Positions 1 to 8,505 of a stretch of DNA of 64,000 bases are shown piece by piece. The notes below the pieces were generated by a model, which was not told the origin of the DNA, made no database searches, and saw only the letters and a program-made list of their open reading frames with translations. The DNA comes from Zetaproteobacteria bacterium CG_4_9_14_3_um_filter_54_145 (GTDB lineage Bacteria > Pseudomonadota > Zetaproteobacteria > Mariprofundales > Mariprofundaceae): the NCBI GenBank assembly GCA_002791575.1, contig PFXI01000014.1, positions 1 through 64,000 on the forward strand. The letters run 5' to 3'. Position 1 is the first letter of the stretch. The number at the start of each line of letters is the position of its first letter. Both the position numbers and the translations under genes were made by a program.

Positions 1-86
1 CATCAATGCCAAGTATCTGTTGGTATAAATGCTTGTCTCTCATTAACCAAATATAGCTGATTCTTAGATTTTACCCACACAACTTC

Positions 87-1289
87 GTGAAGCGCCAGTT
101 TTTTAATGATCGGTTTATACAGACCTTCGGCTACACACAGGAGGATTTGCCGACGATCGAGCAGTGGTGGCAGCGTGCTTATCCCGATGAAAACTATCGC
201 AAGTGGGTGATGTCGACCTGGGAGGGTGCAACCCGCGAAGCCGTAGCGCGGCAAGAAGATATTCAGCCCATGGAATACAATGTGACGTGCAAGACAGGGG
301 AGGTCCGTATCGTCGAGATATCAGGTGTGTTTCTTGGTGATGATCTGCTGGCAACCTGTATTGATCTTAGCGAGCGCAAGCAGGCAGAAGCGAAGGTGCG
401 GCGCTACTATCAGGCGATGGAGCAGTCGGGTGAGGCTATCATCATTGCAGATGCAGAGGGTGTTATTGAGCATGTTAATCCGGCCTTTACGCTGATTACC
501 GGATATACGGAAACGGAGGCCGTTGGCCAGCCGACGAGTCTGCTGAAAAGCGGTAATCAGAATGCCGGCTTTTACGAGAAGCTGTGGGAGACCATTACTT
601 ACGGTCAGACATGGCAGGATAAGGTGATCAACAGGAAAAAAAGCGGCGACTATTATCCGGCCATGCTGACGGTTTCACCGATCAGAAATGAGGAAGGAAA
701 AACTACCCACTACATCGGTATTCAGCAGAATCTTGAGCAGTTTGAATCACTGGAGGCGCAATTGCGCCAGGCACAGAAGATGGAGGCTGTCGGCACGTTG
801 GTCGGCGGCATTGCCCATGATTTCAACAACACGCTGGCCGGTATTACCGGCAACCTCTATCTGGCAAAAAAAGCCGCCGGCTCACTGCCCGGTGTGATAA
901 AACGCCTGGATACCATAGAAACACTGTCATTCGCTGCTGCCTCAACGATCCAGCAGCTGCTTGCCTTTTCGCGCAAGGGCAGGGTGGAAATGCGCCCGCT
1001 TTCGGTCGAACCATTTTTGAAGGAAACGATCAAGTTGCAACAGATCTCCATGCCGGAAAATATCGCTTTGCAGGCAGATATTCATGGAGCCGACATGCTG
1101 ATGAAGGGTGATATCAACCAGCTGCAACAGGTGCTGATGAATCTGATCAATAACGCAGTTGTGCGTTGCAGGAGAGTGAAAGCCCGACCATACGCATTCA
1201 GCTTGATCAATTTCATGCCGACAGGGATTTCTCGGCTCAGCACGAGGGAATTAATGAAGGGGAATACGCCTGCATACGGTGGCAGATAA
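87..1289 (+). CDS. PAS sensor histidine kinase, N-terminal part (frameshifted)
   Basis: This is the first piece of a broken sensor kinase. It carries the end of one PAS-like domain (residues 1-95), a second PAS domain (about 100-215), a HisKA domain with the motif GGIAHDFNN (about residue 240) and the start of the ATPase domain, ending at the N box LMNLINNA. After about position 1160 the frame is wrong and the last 40 or so residues are spurious. The correct frame resumes one base off, and then again near 1277. The GTG start at 87 lies inside a PAS fold, and an in-frame stop at 54-56 closes the frame upstream, so the true N terminus is missing or in another frame. Kinase and receiver parts resemble the hybrid kinase at 37174-39492. 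It is either a decaying gene or one with sequence errors. Confidence 0.7.
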   Translation: MKRQFFNDRFIQTFGYTQEDLPTIEQWWQRAYPDENYRKWVMSTWEGATREAVARQEDIQPMEYNVTCKTGEVRIVEISGVFLGDDLLATCIDLSERKQAEAKVRRYYQAMEQSGEAIIIADAEGVIEHVNPAFTLITGYTETEAVGQPTSLLKSGNQNAGFYEKLWETITYGQTWQDKVINRKKSGDYYPAMLTVSPIRNEEGKTTHYIGIQQNLEQFESLEAQLRQAQKMEAVGTLVGGIAHDFNNTLAGITGNLYLAKKAAGSLPGVIKRLDTIETLSFAAASTIQQLLAFSRKGRVEMRPLSVEPFLKETIKLQQISMPENIALQADIHGADMLMKGDINQLQQVLMNLINNAVVRCRRVKARPYAFSLINFMPTGISRLSTRELMKGNTPAYGGR

Positions 1290-1914
1290 CGGCTCGGGTA
1301 TTAAGGCGGAATATATCGAGCATCTGTTCGAACCGTTCTTTACGACCAAGGAGCAGGGCAAGGGCACAGGTCTCGGGCTGGCGATGGTGTATGGTACCGT
1401 GCAAACACATGGCGGTATGGTTGATGTGAAATCATCGCCGGCTGGTACGACTATTCAGGTTTATCTACCCCTGATTACTACAGCTGGAACTGTTGAGGTC
1501 TGCGGGTTGCCTGATGATATTGTGCCTGGAAATGGGGAGACCATTCTGCTCGTAGATGATAATGCGACGGTGCTGGAGACCGGCCGCGATGTACTGGAAG
1601 GGCTGGGTTATGCAGTGCTGACCGCCACGGATGGATTGTCGGCCATAGAGGTGTATCAGGCGCACAAGGAAGAGATAGATCTGCTGCTTCTGGATGTGGT
1701 GATGCCAAGGCTGGGCGGGGTTGAGGCGTTGCAGGCCATCAGGGATATCAATCCAGATGTGAAGGCCATGTTTGCCACCGGTTATGATAAACTTAGCATG
1801 TTGCCTGCACGTGGGGTGGCGCTAAATGAGAAGGTCATCAGTAAACCGTTTGCCGTGAGCATACTGAGTCAGTCGATACGGGAGCTGCTGGACCACCCGG
1901 ATCTCTCTGCATAA
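1279..1914 (+). CDS. Hybrid histidine kinase, C-terminal ATPase and receiver part (frameshifted)
   Basis: This is the continuation of the kinase at 87-1289. It holds the G1 box (ADNGSGI), the F and G2 boxes ([18 protein letters not shown]) in residues 1-75, and a receiver domain in residues 90-205 with acidic residues in LLVDDN, the phosphoacceptor Asp in LLLDVVMP and the conserved Lys in ISKPF. Between the two pieces, positions 1166-1278 code in a third frame for the missing linker (starting [15 protein letters not shown]). One base restored near 1163 and one near 1278 would give a single protein through NNAVDALQES and ACIRVADNGSG. It ends convergent with the sensor kinase at 1976. Confidence 0.7.
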   Translation: MADNGSGIKAEYIEHLFEPFFTTKEQGKGTGLGLAMVYGTVQTHGGMVDVKSSPAGTTIQVYLPLITTAGTVEVCGLPDDIVPGNGETILLVDDNATVLETGRDVLEGLGYAVLTATDGLSAIEVYQAHKEEIDLLLLDVVMPRLGGVEALQAIRDINPDVKAMFATGYDKLSMLPARGVALNEKVISKPFAVSILSQSIRELLDHPDLSA

Positions 1915-1975
1915 TGCTTGGCTGATGCAATCCAGATGGTAGCCGCAGGGTGCTTCTGGCTGTTTTGATACGGCG

Positions 1976-3442
1976 TTATCGGGCGGTTTTGAGTGCAAAG
2001 GTGAATGTGGTGCCGCGACCTGTTTCACTGCTGGCGCGGATATCGCTGTCGTGCAGCTGCAGTATCCGTTTGACTATTGTCAGCCCTAGTCCGGAATGTT
2101 CACCGCCACGATGCGCGTTACCTACCTGATACAAGGGCTCGAAAATTTTATTGAGCTCCCTGCGGTCAATGCCACAGCCCGTATCGGATACCTCAACCTC
2201 AACCTGATCGTCGCGCGCGAGCAAACGGATAGCTATTTGGTCACCATGGCTGCTGAATCGCAGTGCATTGGCTACAAGGTTTTCGAAAACACGCTGAATA
2301 AGACCGATGTCGCCATCAACAAATGCGAGTTCCATATCACCTTGTAGCTGCAGTCGTACACCTGTTTGCTGAGCCTGCACTTCAAACTGTTGCAGGATAT
2401 CCTGAATGAGTTCCGGCAGAGAAAATGGCTCATTGTGCGGCGCTGCATCAATGGCCTCGAGTTTTGCCATCTCAAATAGTTCATCGACCAATGCCTTCAG
2501 ACGATTACTGAATTGAATGGCGCGGGCCAGATACGCCTTGCGGGTCTCATCCGGTAGCTCATCGTGCTTGATTTGCAATGTTTCCAGATAGCCATTAACC
2601 GTTGCCAGAGGGGTACGCAAGTCATGCGACAGGCTGGCAAAGAGGTCACGTCGCTGCGCATCCTGTTGCGAAATGTGCTGCAATTGGCTGGTGATCTGTT
2701 TGGCCATCAAGCTGATATTACTCTCCAGCTGATTGAGCTCATCCTCTCCGCTGGTAGCGGATATCTCCGGCAGTGTTGAAAAGTCGCTCTGGCGAAATGT
2801 ATCAACCTGTTCCGACAAACGACGCAAACGGCGTGTTAAAGGGTAGAAAACAAGCAGGCCAACCAGCAGACTGATCGACAGGGCGATGGTGATTACCCAG
2901 GCCGTTAAAGAGAGCAGCGCCTTGTCACGGGCAAACTGCTCCACTCTGTCGTACTGCTCGCCTCTGAGAATAACATAGAGATAGCCGTTAGCATTTGCTG
3001 CAGAAGGAATAGGGGTGACTGAAAAAACCTTCTGGCGATCAGTTGCGCGCGGGTCATCTCCCAGAATCGGGAACATGGCATCCTTCTTTAAAAATGTGTA
3101 GATCGGTTTCAGGTCGACATAGCTGCGTCTGACCCGTTCAGGATCCGCAGAATAGGCCAGGATTTTACCGCTCAGATCAAGCAGATAAATTTCGATGCTG
3201 GGATTGAGATCCATATAGAGGCGGAATGTCTCTTTCAGAGCCTTCTCATCCAGTTCATTTTCACGCACAAGGTTACGGTCGGCAACCAGTGTTCTGGCAA
3301 GATCCCTGTTCAGCGACTGGTCGGCGTGCTGGCTGTTTTTCTGTACAGTGGTAAAGATAAACAGTGCATACATCAGGCCGACAAGTCCGAGTGTCAAAGC
3401 CAGCGTGAGACCAAGGCGTGCATAGAGTGTGCGTATGATCAT
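1976..3442 (-). CDS. Two-component sensor histidine kinase
   Basis: Inner-membrane sensor kinase of 488 residues. TM1 is about residues 10-30, a periplasmic sensing region spans 31-175, and TM2 is about 178-200, followed by a HAMP-like linker. HisKA has the phosphoacceptor in SLSHDLRTPLA (His273). The ATPase domain shows N box (NLVANALRFS, about 388-397), G1 (DTGCGI, 420-425) and G2 (HSGLGL, 449-454). I chose the ATG at 3442 because it overlaps the regulator stop as TGATG, implying translational coupling; a longer version would run back into the regulator. It is the partner of the OmpR-type regulator immediately upstream. The signal is unknown; the neighbours (methionine-rich lipoprotein, MsrAB) suggest metal or oxidative stress in the envelope. 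Confidence 0.9.
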   Translation of the reverse strand: MIIRTLYARLGLTLALTLGLVGLMYALFIFTTVQKNSQHADQSLNRDLARTLVADRNLVRENELDEKALKETFRLYMDLNPSIEIYLLDLSGKILAYSADPERVRRSYVDLKPIYTFLKKDAMFPILGDDPRATDRQKVFSVTPIPSAANANGYLYVILRGEQYDRVEQFARDKALLSLTAWVITIALSISLLVGLLVFYPLTRRLRRLSEQVDTFRQSDFSTLPEISATSGEDELNQLESNISLMAKQITSQLQHISQQDAQRRDLFASLSHDLRTPLATVNGYLETLQIKHDELPDETRKAYLARAIQFSNRLKALVDELFEMAKLEAIDAAPHNEPFSLPELIQDILQQFEVQAQQTGVRLQLQGDMELAFVDGDIGLIQRVFENLVANALRFSSHGDQIAIRLLARDDQVEVEVSDTGCGIDRRELNKIFEPLYQVGNAHRGGEHSGLGLTIVKRILQLHDSDIRASSETGRGTTFTFALKTAR

Positions 3443-4140
3443 CACTGTTCGCTGAATTTGTAGCCCACACCCCATACCGTCAGGATATAGGTGGGTTTGG
3501 CCGGCGTCTTTTCGATTTTCAGCCGCAGGCGATTGATGTGTGTATTGACCGTATGTTCATAGCCTTCAAACTGATAGCCCCAGACTTGATCGAGTAGCTG
3601 GGTGCGGGTGAATACCCTGCCCGGTTGTTTGGCAAAGTGAGCAAGCAGGTCAAACTCTCTGGCAGTCAGCGTTACCTGTTCATGATTGATCACTACCTGC
3701 CGTTTTTGCAGGTCGATGACCATCTCACCCGCGACCAGTTGCTGCTGTGGCTGCAGTGATGAGCGGGAGAGTGCCTCTGCTGCACGAAAACGTGCTTTTA
3801 CACGCGCGAGTAACTCAGGGATACTGAATGGCTTGGTTATATAATCATCGGCGCCGACCTCCAGACCGACGACACGGTCGATCTCGGATGATTTGGAGGT
3901 GAGCATGATAATCGGGGTGTAATGTTGATCCTCGCGAAATTTACGACACAGGGTGATGCCATCCATAACCGGCAGCATAATATCCAGAATAATCAGGTCG
4001 TACTGCCCGCAACGGAATTTTTGCATGCCTTCCCCCCCGTCACGGGCGATATCTGCGGCACAGTTGATGTCAGCCAGATGCAGCTGGATCAGGCTGGCCA
4101 GGTCGGCATTATCTTCAATAATAAGAATATTTCTTTTCAT
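3442..4140 (-). CDS. OmpR/PhoB-family response regulator
   Basis: DNA-binding response regulator of 232 residues. The receiver domain (1-120) has Glu9/Asp10, phosphoacceptor Asp53 (ILDIMLP) and Lys103 (ITKPF). The winged-helix domain (about 130-230) shows the typical TAREFDLLAHF, VFTRTQLLDQVWG and VNTHINRLRLKIE segments. The ATG at 4140 is preferred to a TTG four codons upstream because GAGG lies six bases in front of it. It is transcribed with the sensor kinase and diverges from the methionine-rich lipoprotein. Two pairs of 11-bp direct repeats lie in the divergent region, the usual form of site for this family, so autoregulation and control of the lipoprotein are likely. Confidence 0.92.
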   Translation of the reverse strand: MKRNILIIEDNADLASLIQLHLADINCAADIARDGGEGMQKFRCGQYDLIILDIMLPVMDGITLCRKFREDQHYTPIIMLTSKSSEIDRVVGLEVGADDYITKPFSIPELLARVKARFRAAEALSRSSLQPQQQLVAGEMVIDLQKRQVVINHEQVTLTAREFDLLAHFAKQPGRVFTRTQLLDQVWGYQFEGYEHTVNTHINRLRLKIEKTPAKPTYILTVWGVGYKFSEQ

Positions 4141-4250
4141 ATGTTGCCTCAAATGATGCCTGATCAGCCCGGCAAAGTCCTGCCATTAACGGCAGCAATG
4201 CTACATGCTCGTTATTCAGCCACCCGCAGTTCACAAGCATATCACTGAAT

Positions 4251-4318
4251 TATAACAGCTTTGTAACAGTGCCGTAGGCAACGGGTAAAAGCGATTGAGA
4301 TGTTATCAAAATGTTATC
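4251..4318. promoter_or_regulatory. Two pairs of 11-bp direct repeats, probable OmpR-type regulator sites
   Basis: TATAACAG at 4251-4258 and TGTAACAG at 4262-4269 are 11 bp apart. ATGTTATC at 4300-4307 and again at 4311-4318 are also 11 bp apart and are the same TAACA core on the other strand. OmpR/PhoB-family dimers bind tandem half-sites spaced by one helical turn, so one pair per divergent promoter is the simple reading. An AT-rich TATAG stretch around 4341-4346 could be the -10 of the lipoprotein gene. The assignment to the neighbouring regulator is inference. Confidence 0.55.
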
Positions 4319-4409
4319 CTTTCGTGAGTAATCTGTATTGATATAGCGCTATCCTCTGCTGTGTGGATGCTTTCATGCTGACACGAATACACGGCATATG
4401 GAGATAATG

Positions 4410-4688
4410 ATGAAAAACAAACTGATGATTTCACTGCTGTTGGCCGGGCTATTCCCCTTATTTTTCGGTGCCTGTTCCGCTACGCCACCAGAGATGCATA
4501 AAGAGCAGATGATGAAGGACGACGGGATGATGAAAGACGACGGGATGATGAAAGACGACGGGATGATGAAGGACGATGGGATGATGAAGGAGAACACCAT
4601 GATGCAAGACGACGGGATGATGAAGGACGACAAGACGATGGAAAATGACAAGATGAAGAAGAATAACAAGACGATGAACATGCACTGA
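4410..4688 (+). CDS. Methionine/aspartate-rich repeat lipoprotein
   Basis: Small secreted lipoprotein of 92 residues. Residues 1-21 form a signal peptide (MKNKLMISLLLAGLF) ending in a lipobox FFGAC, so Cys would be acylated. The mature part is almost entirely MMKDDG repeats (seven units) followed by a K/N/M-rich tail ending MNMH. Methionine-rich plus acidic periplasmic tails are known to bind soft metals such as Cu(I) or Ag(I) in unrelated proteins; that function here is inference. Start: ATG at 4410 has GGAG seven bases upstream; ATGs at 4398 and 4407 are alternatives. It is divergent from the two-component pair and follows its repeat sites. I do not recognise a named family. Confidence 0.75.
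   Translation: MKNKLMISLLLAGLFPLFFGACSATPPEMHKEQMMKDDGMMKDDGMMKDDGMMKDDGMMKENTMMQDDGMMKDDKTMENDKMKKNNKTMNMH
4509..4634 (+). repeat. Seven 18-bp tandem repeats coding MMKDDG
   Basis: In-frame 18-bp units start at 4509, 4527, 4545, 4563, 4581, 4599 and 4617. Units 2 and 3 are identical; unit 5 reads MMKENT, unit 6 MMQDDG and unit 7 MMKDDK. The near identity of the central units suggests recent slippage or unequal exchange, so copy number may vary between strains. Confidence 0.9.
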
Positions 4689-4939
4689 TACTATTTGTCT
4701 GCAAGCAGGTTTATGCGTTCAACCATGCAGGCATGTTTTTTACCGCTGTGGCCTGGAGATGCGCCTTCACCGACAAGTTTGAAACGGGTCTGACCTTTAA
4801 CCGGATAAATGGTCGCTCATGCCCGATAGTTAAAGGCATGCCGGCGAGTCTGTGCTTTTGTCTCCCGCAAGCAGGCGTAGTACCGTCAGGCATGCCGGGA
4901 GCCATTGTTCTGCCCAGGTTGGTATAGATGAATCTGCTG

Positions 4940-6034
4940 CTACTGCGGCAACCGGAGCGCGGGGAGGAATTGCCCATACCCCTCTTTTTCCATATCGGAT
5001 GCAGGGATAAAACGCAGGGCTGCAGAGTTGATGCAGTAGCGCAGCCCGGTCGGCTGAGGGCCATCATTGAACAGATGGCCCAGATGGGAGTTGCCCTGTC
5101 TGCTGCGCACTTCGGTGCGGGTGGAGAAGAGGCTGCGATCCTCATGCTCGACAATATTCCCGGCAACAAGCGGGCGTATAAAGCTGGGCCAGCCGGTACC
5201 GGATTTGAATTTATCTCTGGAACTGAACAGCGCTTCACCCGACACGATGTCGACATAGATGCCGGCTTGTTTGTTGTCCCAGTATGCATTTGTAAATGGC
5301 GGTTCAGTAGCGCTCTCTTGTGTGACCCGATATTGCATTGGTGTCAGGCGCTCCTTAAGGCTGGTTTGCGCATGGCTGTGGCGCTCACTGCCCCACACCT
5401 TATCAAGGAACTGATCCCGACCCGAACCGTTGCGGTAATACCAGTAGCGTAGCGGATTCTTTTTATAATAATCCTGATGATACGCCTCGGCCGCATAGAA
5501 GCTTTTGGCAGGCAGAATCGGGGTGACGATGGGTTTGTCAAAGCGTTTGCTTGCAGTCAGTGCTTGTTTTGATGCCTCAGCCAATCTCCGCTGATGATCG
5601 TTCAGGTATAACACCGCCGATGTATATGGGTGCCCGCGGTCGACAAACTGGCCGCCAGCATCCGTCGGATTGATTTGACGCCAGAACAGATCCAGCAGTT
5701 GTGCGTAACTGATCTGCGCCGGGTTATAAACAATCTCGACAGCTTCCAGATGACCGCCTGCAGCATAATTGTGATAGGTCGGGTTCGTGGTGCGCCCGTT
5801 TGCATAACCGGAGGTGACCGAAATAACACCGGCAAGCTGTTCAAACGGTTTTTCCATACACCAGAAGCAGCCGCCGGCAAAGATGGCTTTTTCGCTTGCA
5901 GATCTGTCCGGTACTGCTTTTTCCGATGTTTCAGTGGCGTTACCTGCAGTCAACAAGGATAGCACTATGAAAAATGCAATCGCTACGACGGACAACGTAG
6001 CGGAGATATAGCCTTGATATGGTTTATTCATCAT
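4940..6034 (-). CDS. msrAB: Fused peptide methionine sulfoxide reductase MsrA-MsrB, exported
   Basis: Repairs oxidised methionine in proteins: MsrA acts on the S and MsrB on the R sulfoxide. The N terminus has a hydrophobic segment (about residues 10-32), so the enzyme is probably exported or membrane-anchored facing the periplasm. MsrA (about 48-210) has the catalytic GCFWC motif (Cys56, Cys59). MsrB (about 225-355) has SGTGWPSF and the catalytic Cys334 in LRYCIN; the paired CxxC zinc ligands of many MsrB proteins are absent. The ATG at 6034 follows AGGTG closely; the next ATG (6031) or a GTG at 6040 are alternatives. A periplasmic methionine repair enzyme beside a methionine-rich lipoprotein and an envelope two-component system suggests a shared stress response. 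Confidence 0.93.
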   Translation of the reverse strand: MMNKPYQGYISATLSVVAIAFFIVLSLLTAGNATETSEKAVPDRSASEKAIFAGGCFWCMEKPFEQLAGVISVTSGYANGRTTNPTYHNYAAGGHLEAVEIVYNPAQISYAQLLDLFWRQINPTDAGGQFVDRGHPYTSAVLYLNDHQRRLAEASKQALTASKRFDKPIVTPILPAKSFYAAEAYHQDYYKKNPLRYWYYRNGSGRDQFLDKVWGSERHSHAQTSLKERLTPMQYRVTQESATEPPFTNAYWDNKQAGIYVDIVSGEALFSSRDKFKSGTGWPSFIRPLVAGNIVEHEDRSLFSTRTEVRSRQGNSHLGHLFNDGPQPTGLRYCINSAALRFIPASDMEKEGYGQFLPALRLPQ

Positions 6035-6134
6035 ATTCACCTTTTTCCTCTGCAGCCGCGAAAGAGCTCTTCATGATGGCTCTCCGGTAGACTGTTTATG
6101 TTGGACACCGGCAGGCTAAAAGAGGGAGGTAACG

Positions 6135-6168
6135 CTGTTATCGCCAAATGATCACGATTGTATAACAG
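6135..6168. promoter_or_regulatory. Inverted TAACAG repeat upstream of msrAB
   Basis: CTGTTATC at 6135-6142 and TATAACAG at 6161-6168 are inverted copies of the TATAACAG motif found between the response regulator and the lipoprotein gene. It lies about 100-130 bp upstream of the msrAB start, in the promoter region. This is a possible further site for the regulator encoded at 3442-4140; the link is inference from motif sharing. Confidence 0.4.
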
Positions 6169-6260
6169 GATGATCAGCTGTGGACCGGAGAAGTTGCGCA
6201 TAAGCAGACAGTCGCTGGTCGCTGCCTTATGTCATCGGTTTGTAATAAGCGATAGATAGC

Positions 6261-6276
6261 CTCCATCTGCATGGAG
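6261..6276 (+). promoter_or_regulatory. Hairpin sequestering the ribosome binding site
   Basis: CTCCAT (6261-6266), loop CTGC, ATGGAG (6271-6276) form a perfect 6-bp stem whose 3' arm contains the GGAG used by the gene at 6285. It could modulate translation of that gene; no known riboswitch core is visible. Confidence 0.35.
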
Positions 6277-6284
6277 TCATGGCT

Positions 6285-6635
6285 ATGCAACTGGAGTACA
6301 TGCATCAGACCGGTCTGATTGATGTCAAAGAGATCGACCGGGTGATAGAGGATGATCTGAAATACGCAGCGTCGGCTGCCGTTTGTATCACGGTTGATCC
6401 TGCGCAGTGCCTGAACATGAAAAACAGAGGGCAGAGCGGTTGTGCATGGGACAAGCTGGTTGTTGTCTACCGGGACGGTTCACTCAAGCGGATGAACGAT
6501 CTGTTGTCCGGAATGGAGGCAGAGGGCTGGCAGGGCGACCGGTGTCAGCTCGGCTTGGGCGATGCAACTGGTAAACCCATGCAATACTATGCTTGCATTC
6601 GTTTGCAGCACGGTGACTCAGGTAGCGGTCATTGA
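6285..6635 (+). CDS. Hypothetical protein, cysteine-containing
   Basis: A protein of 116 residues that I do not recognise. It has no signal peptide or membrane segment, five cysteines (including PAQC, SGCAW and YYAC), and a mixed alpha/beta composition with a VVVYRDGSLKRMNDLL stretch. The ATG at 6285 is eight bases after GGAG, while an ATG at 6279 is only two bases after it, so the shorter form is more likely. The Shine-Dalgarno lies in the 3' arm of a perfect hairpin at 6261-6276. It sits between msrAB (divergent) and a 2Fe-2S ferredoxin-like gene on the same strand. Cytosolic; function unknown. Confidence 0.6.
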   Translation: MQLEYMHQTGLIDVKEIDRVIEDDLKYAASAAVCITVDPAQCLNMKNRGQSGCAWDKLVVVYRDGSLKRMNDLLSGMEAEGWQGDRCQLGLGDATGKPMQYYACIRLQHGDSGSGH

Positions 6636-6728
6636 ACCCTGTGCTGCACAAAAGCGCGAGCTCAGGGTGTGGGGAGCTTGGGGCTGTTTTGGATTTACTG
6701 CAAGCTGCAGGGCCTGTAGCTTGAAGCG

Positions 6729-7091
6729 ATGAACGAGATGATGCGTGCCCGGGACGAACATCTGGGTGTCGGACAGATCAAACACCACATGTTTCTCTGT
6801 TGCGATCAGAGTAAAGCTAAATGCTGCAGCCATGCCGCAGGGCTGGAGGCGTGGGAATTTCTCAAGTTCCGGCTGGACGATCTGGGGCTGACAGGGCAGG
6901 GGATCTATCGTAGCAAGGTTAACTGTTTGCGCATCTGTTGTATGGGGCCGATCGCGGTGATCTACCCGCAAGGGGTGTGGTATCACTCCTGCACGCCGGA
7001 GGTGCTGGAGCGCATTATTCAGGAGCACCTGATTGGCGGCAAGGTGGTCAGTGAATACCTGATCAGCCAGGGGGGAGACCCCGCTCTCTGA
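6729..7091 (+). CDS. Thioredoxin-fold (2Fe-2S) ferredoxin
   Basis: A protein of 120 residues of the small thioredoxin-like 2Fe-2S ferredoxin type. Cysteines cluster in [15 protein letters not shown] (about residues 19-33) and [21 protein letters not shown] (about 65-85), the pattern that ligates one 2Fe-2S cluster, followed by the typical C-terminal helix [21 protein letters not shown]. It is a soluble cytosolic electron carrier; its partner is not evident. ATGs at 6738 and 6741 are alternative starts, and no strong Shine-Dalgarno precedes 6729. A 10-bp stem with a GGC loop (6701-6723) lies just upstream. The next gene is pfp, 90 bases away. Confidence 0.85.
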   Translation: MNEMMRARDEHLGVGQIKHHMFLCCDQSKAKCCSHAAGLEAWEFLKFRLDDLGLTGQGIYRSKVNCLRICCMGPIAVIYPQGVWYHSCTPEVLERIIQEHLIGGKVVSEYLISQGGDPAL

Positions 7092-7181
7092 TAGCATTGG
7101 TTTTTATCACAAAGGCTCGTATTCCGGTGCATGCCGCAGGCAGATCCGTTATCATGGCAAAATTTATAACAGGAGATAAGC

Positions 7182-8366
7182 ATGGCTTTGAAAGGAAAAA
7201 TGGTAATCGGCCAGTCCGGTGGACCGACCGCAGTAATTAACCAGTCTCTGGTGGGGGCGGTGCTGGAAGCGCGCAAGCATGATGCCATCACCGGCATTCT
7301 CGGTGCGCATCACGGTATTGCCGGTATTATGAAGGAAGATTTTATAGATCTGACTACCCAGAGTGTTGAGGAGCTGGAGTGCGTGGCCAATACGCCTGCA
7401 GCCGGCTTGGGCTCCGTCCGTTTGAAGCCGGGTAAGGCTGAATGTGAGCGCGTGTTTGAAGTGTTCAAAAAGAACGATGTGCGCTTTTTCTTTTATATCG
7501 GCGGCAATGATTCCGCTGAAACGGCTCATATCATCGCTGAAATGGCCAAAGAAGCGAACTACGACTTCTGCACGGTACATATCCCTAAAACCATCGATAA
7601 TGACCTGAGGGTGACAGATCACTGTCCCGGTTTTGCTTCAGCAGCCCGCTTTGTGGCGCTGGCATTTATGGGTGATGATCGCGATAACGCCGCACTGCAG
7701 GGTATCAAGATCAATATCGTTATGGGACGTGATGCAGGCTTCTTGACCGCTGCCTCTGCTCTGGCCAGACAGGCTGAAGGCGATGGTCCTCACCTGATTT
7801 ATGTGCCCGAACGTGCCTTTGATATCGGCCGTTTCCAGACGGATGTGAAATCGATCGTAGCCAAATACGGCCGTTGTGTGGTGGCAGTTTCCGAAGGTAT
7901 TACCGATGCCGACGGTCATCCGGTGATGACCAGTGGCGAGCGCGACAGTCATGGTAACCTGCAACTCTCCGGTACCGGCGCGCTGGGCGATTTTCTCTCC
8001 GGCAAGGTCAAGGAGGCCTATGCAGGTGAAAGCGTGCGTGTACGTGCTGATACCTTCGGTTATTTGCAGCGCAGTTTCCCGACGGTTGTCTCCGATGTGG
8101 ATGTCAGCGAGGCACGCATGGTCGGCACATTTGGTGTCAGTCAGGCTGTGGCTGCGGGTGAGCCGGGATCGGTGGCTATTCGTCGCCTCTCCAGTGTACC
8201 GTATGCAAGCGAGTGTTTTATGACGCCGCTCTCCACTGTCGCCAGAGAAGCAACATCATTGAAGGATGAATACATCAATGCCACCGGTAACGATGTGACT
8301 CAGGCATGGCTGGATTATGTCGGGCCACTGGTTGGGGATATGCCTAAAATTGGTCGCCTCTTCTAA
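7182..8366 (+). CDS. pfp: Pyrophosphate-dependent 6-phosphofructokinase
   Basis: Reversibly phosphorylates fructose 6-phosphate using PPi, so it serves both glycolysis and gluconeogenesis in the cytosol. Length is 394 residues. The phosphoryl-donor specificity residues are of the PPi type: GGND at 107-110 puts Asp where ATP enzymes have Gly, and PKTIDND (135-141) has Lys136 where ATP enzymes have Gly. MGRDAGFLT and PERAFD are the sugar-phosphate binding segments. The start is fixed by AGGAG eight bases before the ATG. It stands alone, with a good terminator at 8396. It pairs functionally with the pyruvate phosphate dikinase at 42963, giving a PPi-saving glycolytic route. Confidence 0.93.
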   Translation: MALKGKMVIGQSGGPTAVINQSLVGAVLEARKHDAITGILGAHHGIAGIMKEDFIDLTTQSVEELECVANTPAAGLGSVRLKPGKAECERVFEVFKKNDVRFFFYIGGNDSAETAHIIAEMAKEANYDFCTVHIPKTIDNDLRVTDHCPGFASAARFVALAFMGDDRDNAALQGIKINIVMGRDAGFLTAASALARQAEGDGPHLIYVPERAFDIGRFQTDVKSIVAKYGRCVVAVSEGITDADGHPVMTSGERDSHGNLQLSGTGALGDFLSGKVKEAYAGESVRVRADTFGYLQRSFPTVVSDVDVSEARMVGTFGVSQAVAAGEPGSVAIRRLSSVPYASECFMTPLSTVAREATSLKDEYINATGNDVTQAWLDYVGPLVGDMPKIGRLF

Positions 8367-8395
8367 AGCTAGCCAGCCAGCACCCCTGTAAATCA

Positions 8396-8425
8396 AAAGA
8401 GCTGCCAACAGGCGGCTCTTTTTTT
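8396..8425 (+). terminator. Rho-independent terminator after pfp
   Basis: AAAGAGC (8396-8402) pairs with GCTCTTT (8415-8421); the stem extends through a wobble pair to GCC/GGC around loop AACA, and is followed by a T run to 8425. Confidence 0.85.
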
Positions 8426-8505
8426 GTTTGTTAAACGCTGCGGTTGATTTGGGACGTTGAATATGTACCTTCCAGCTTCTTTCGAAACAGGTGATGGAGT
8501 GTATC

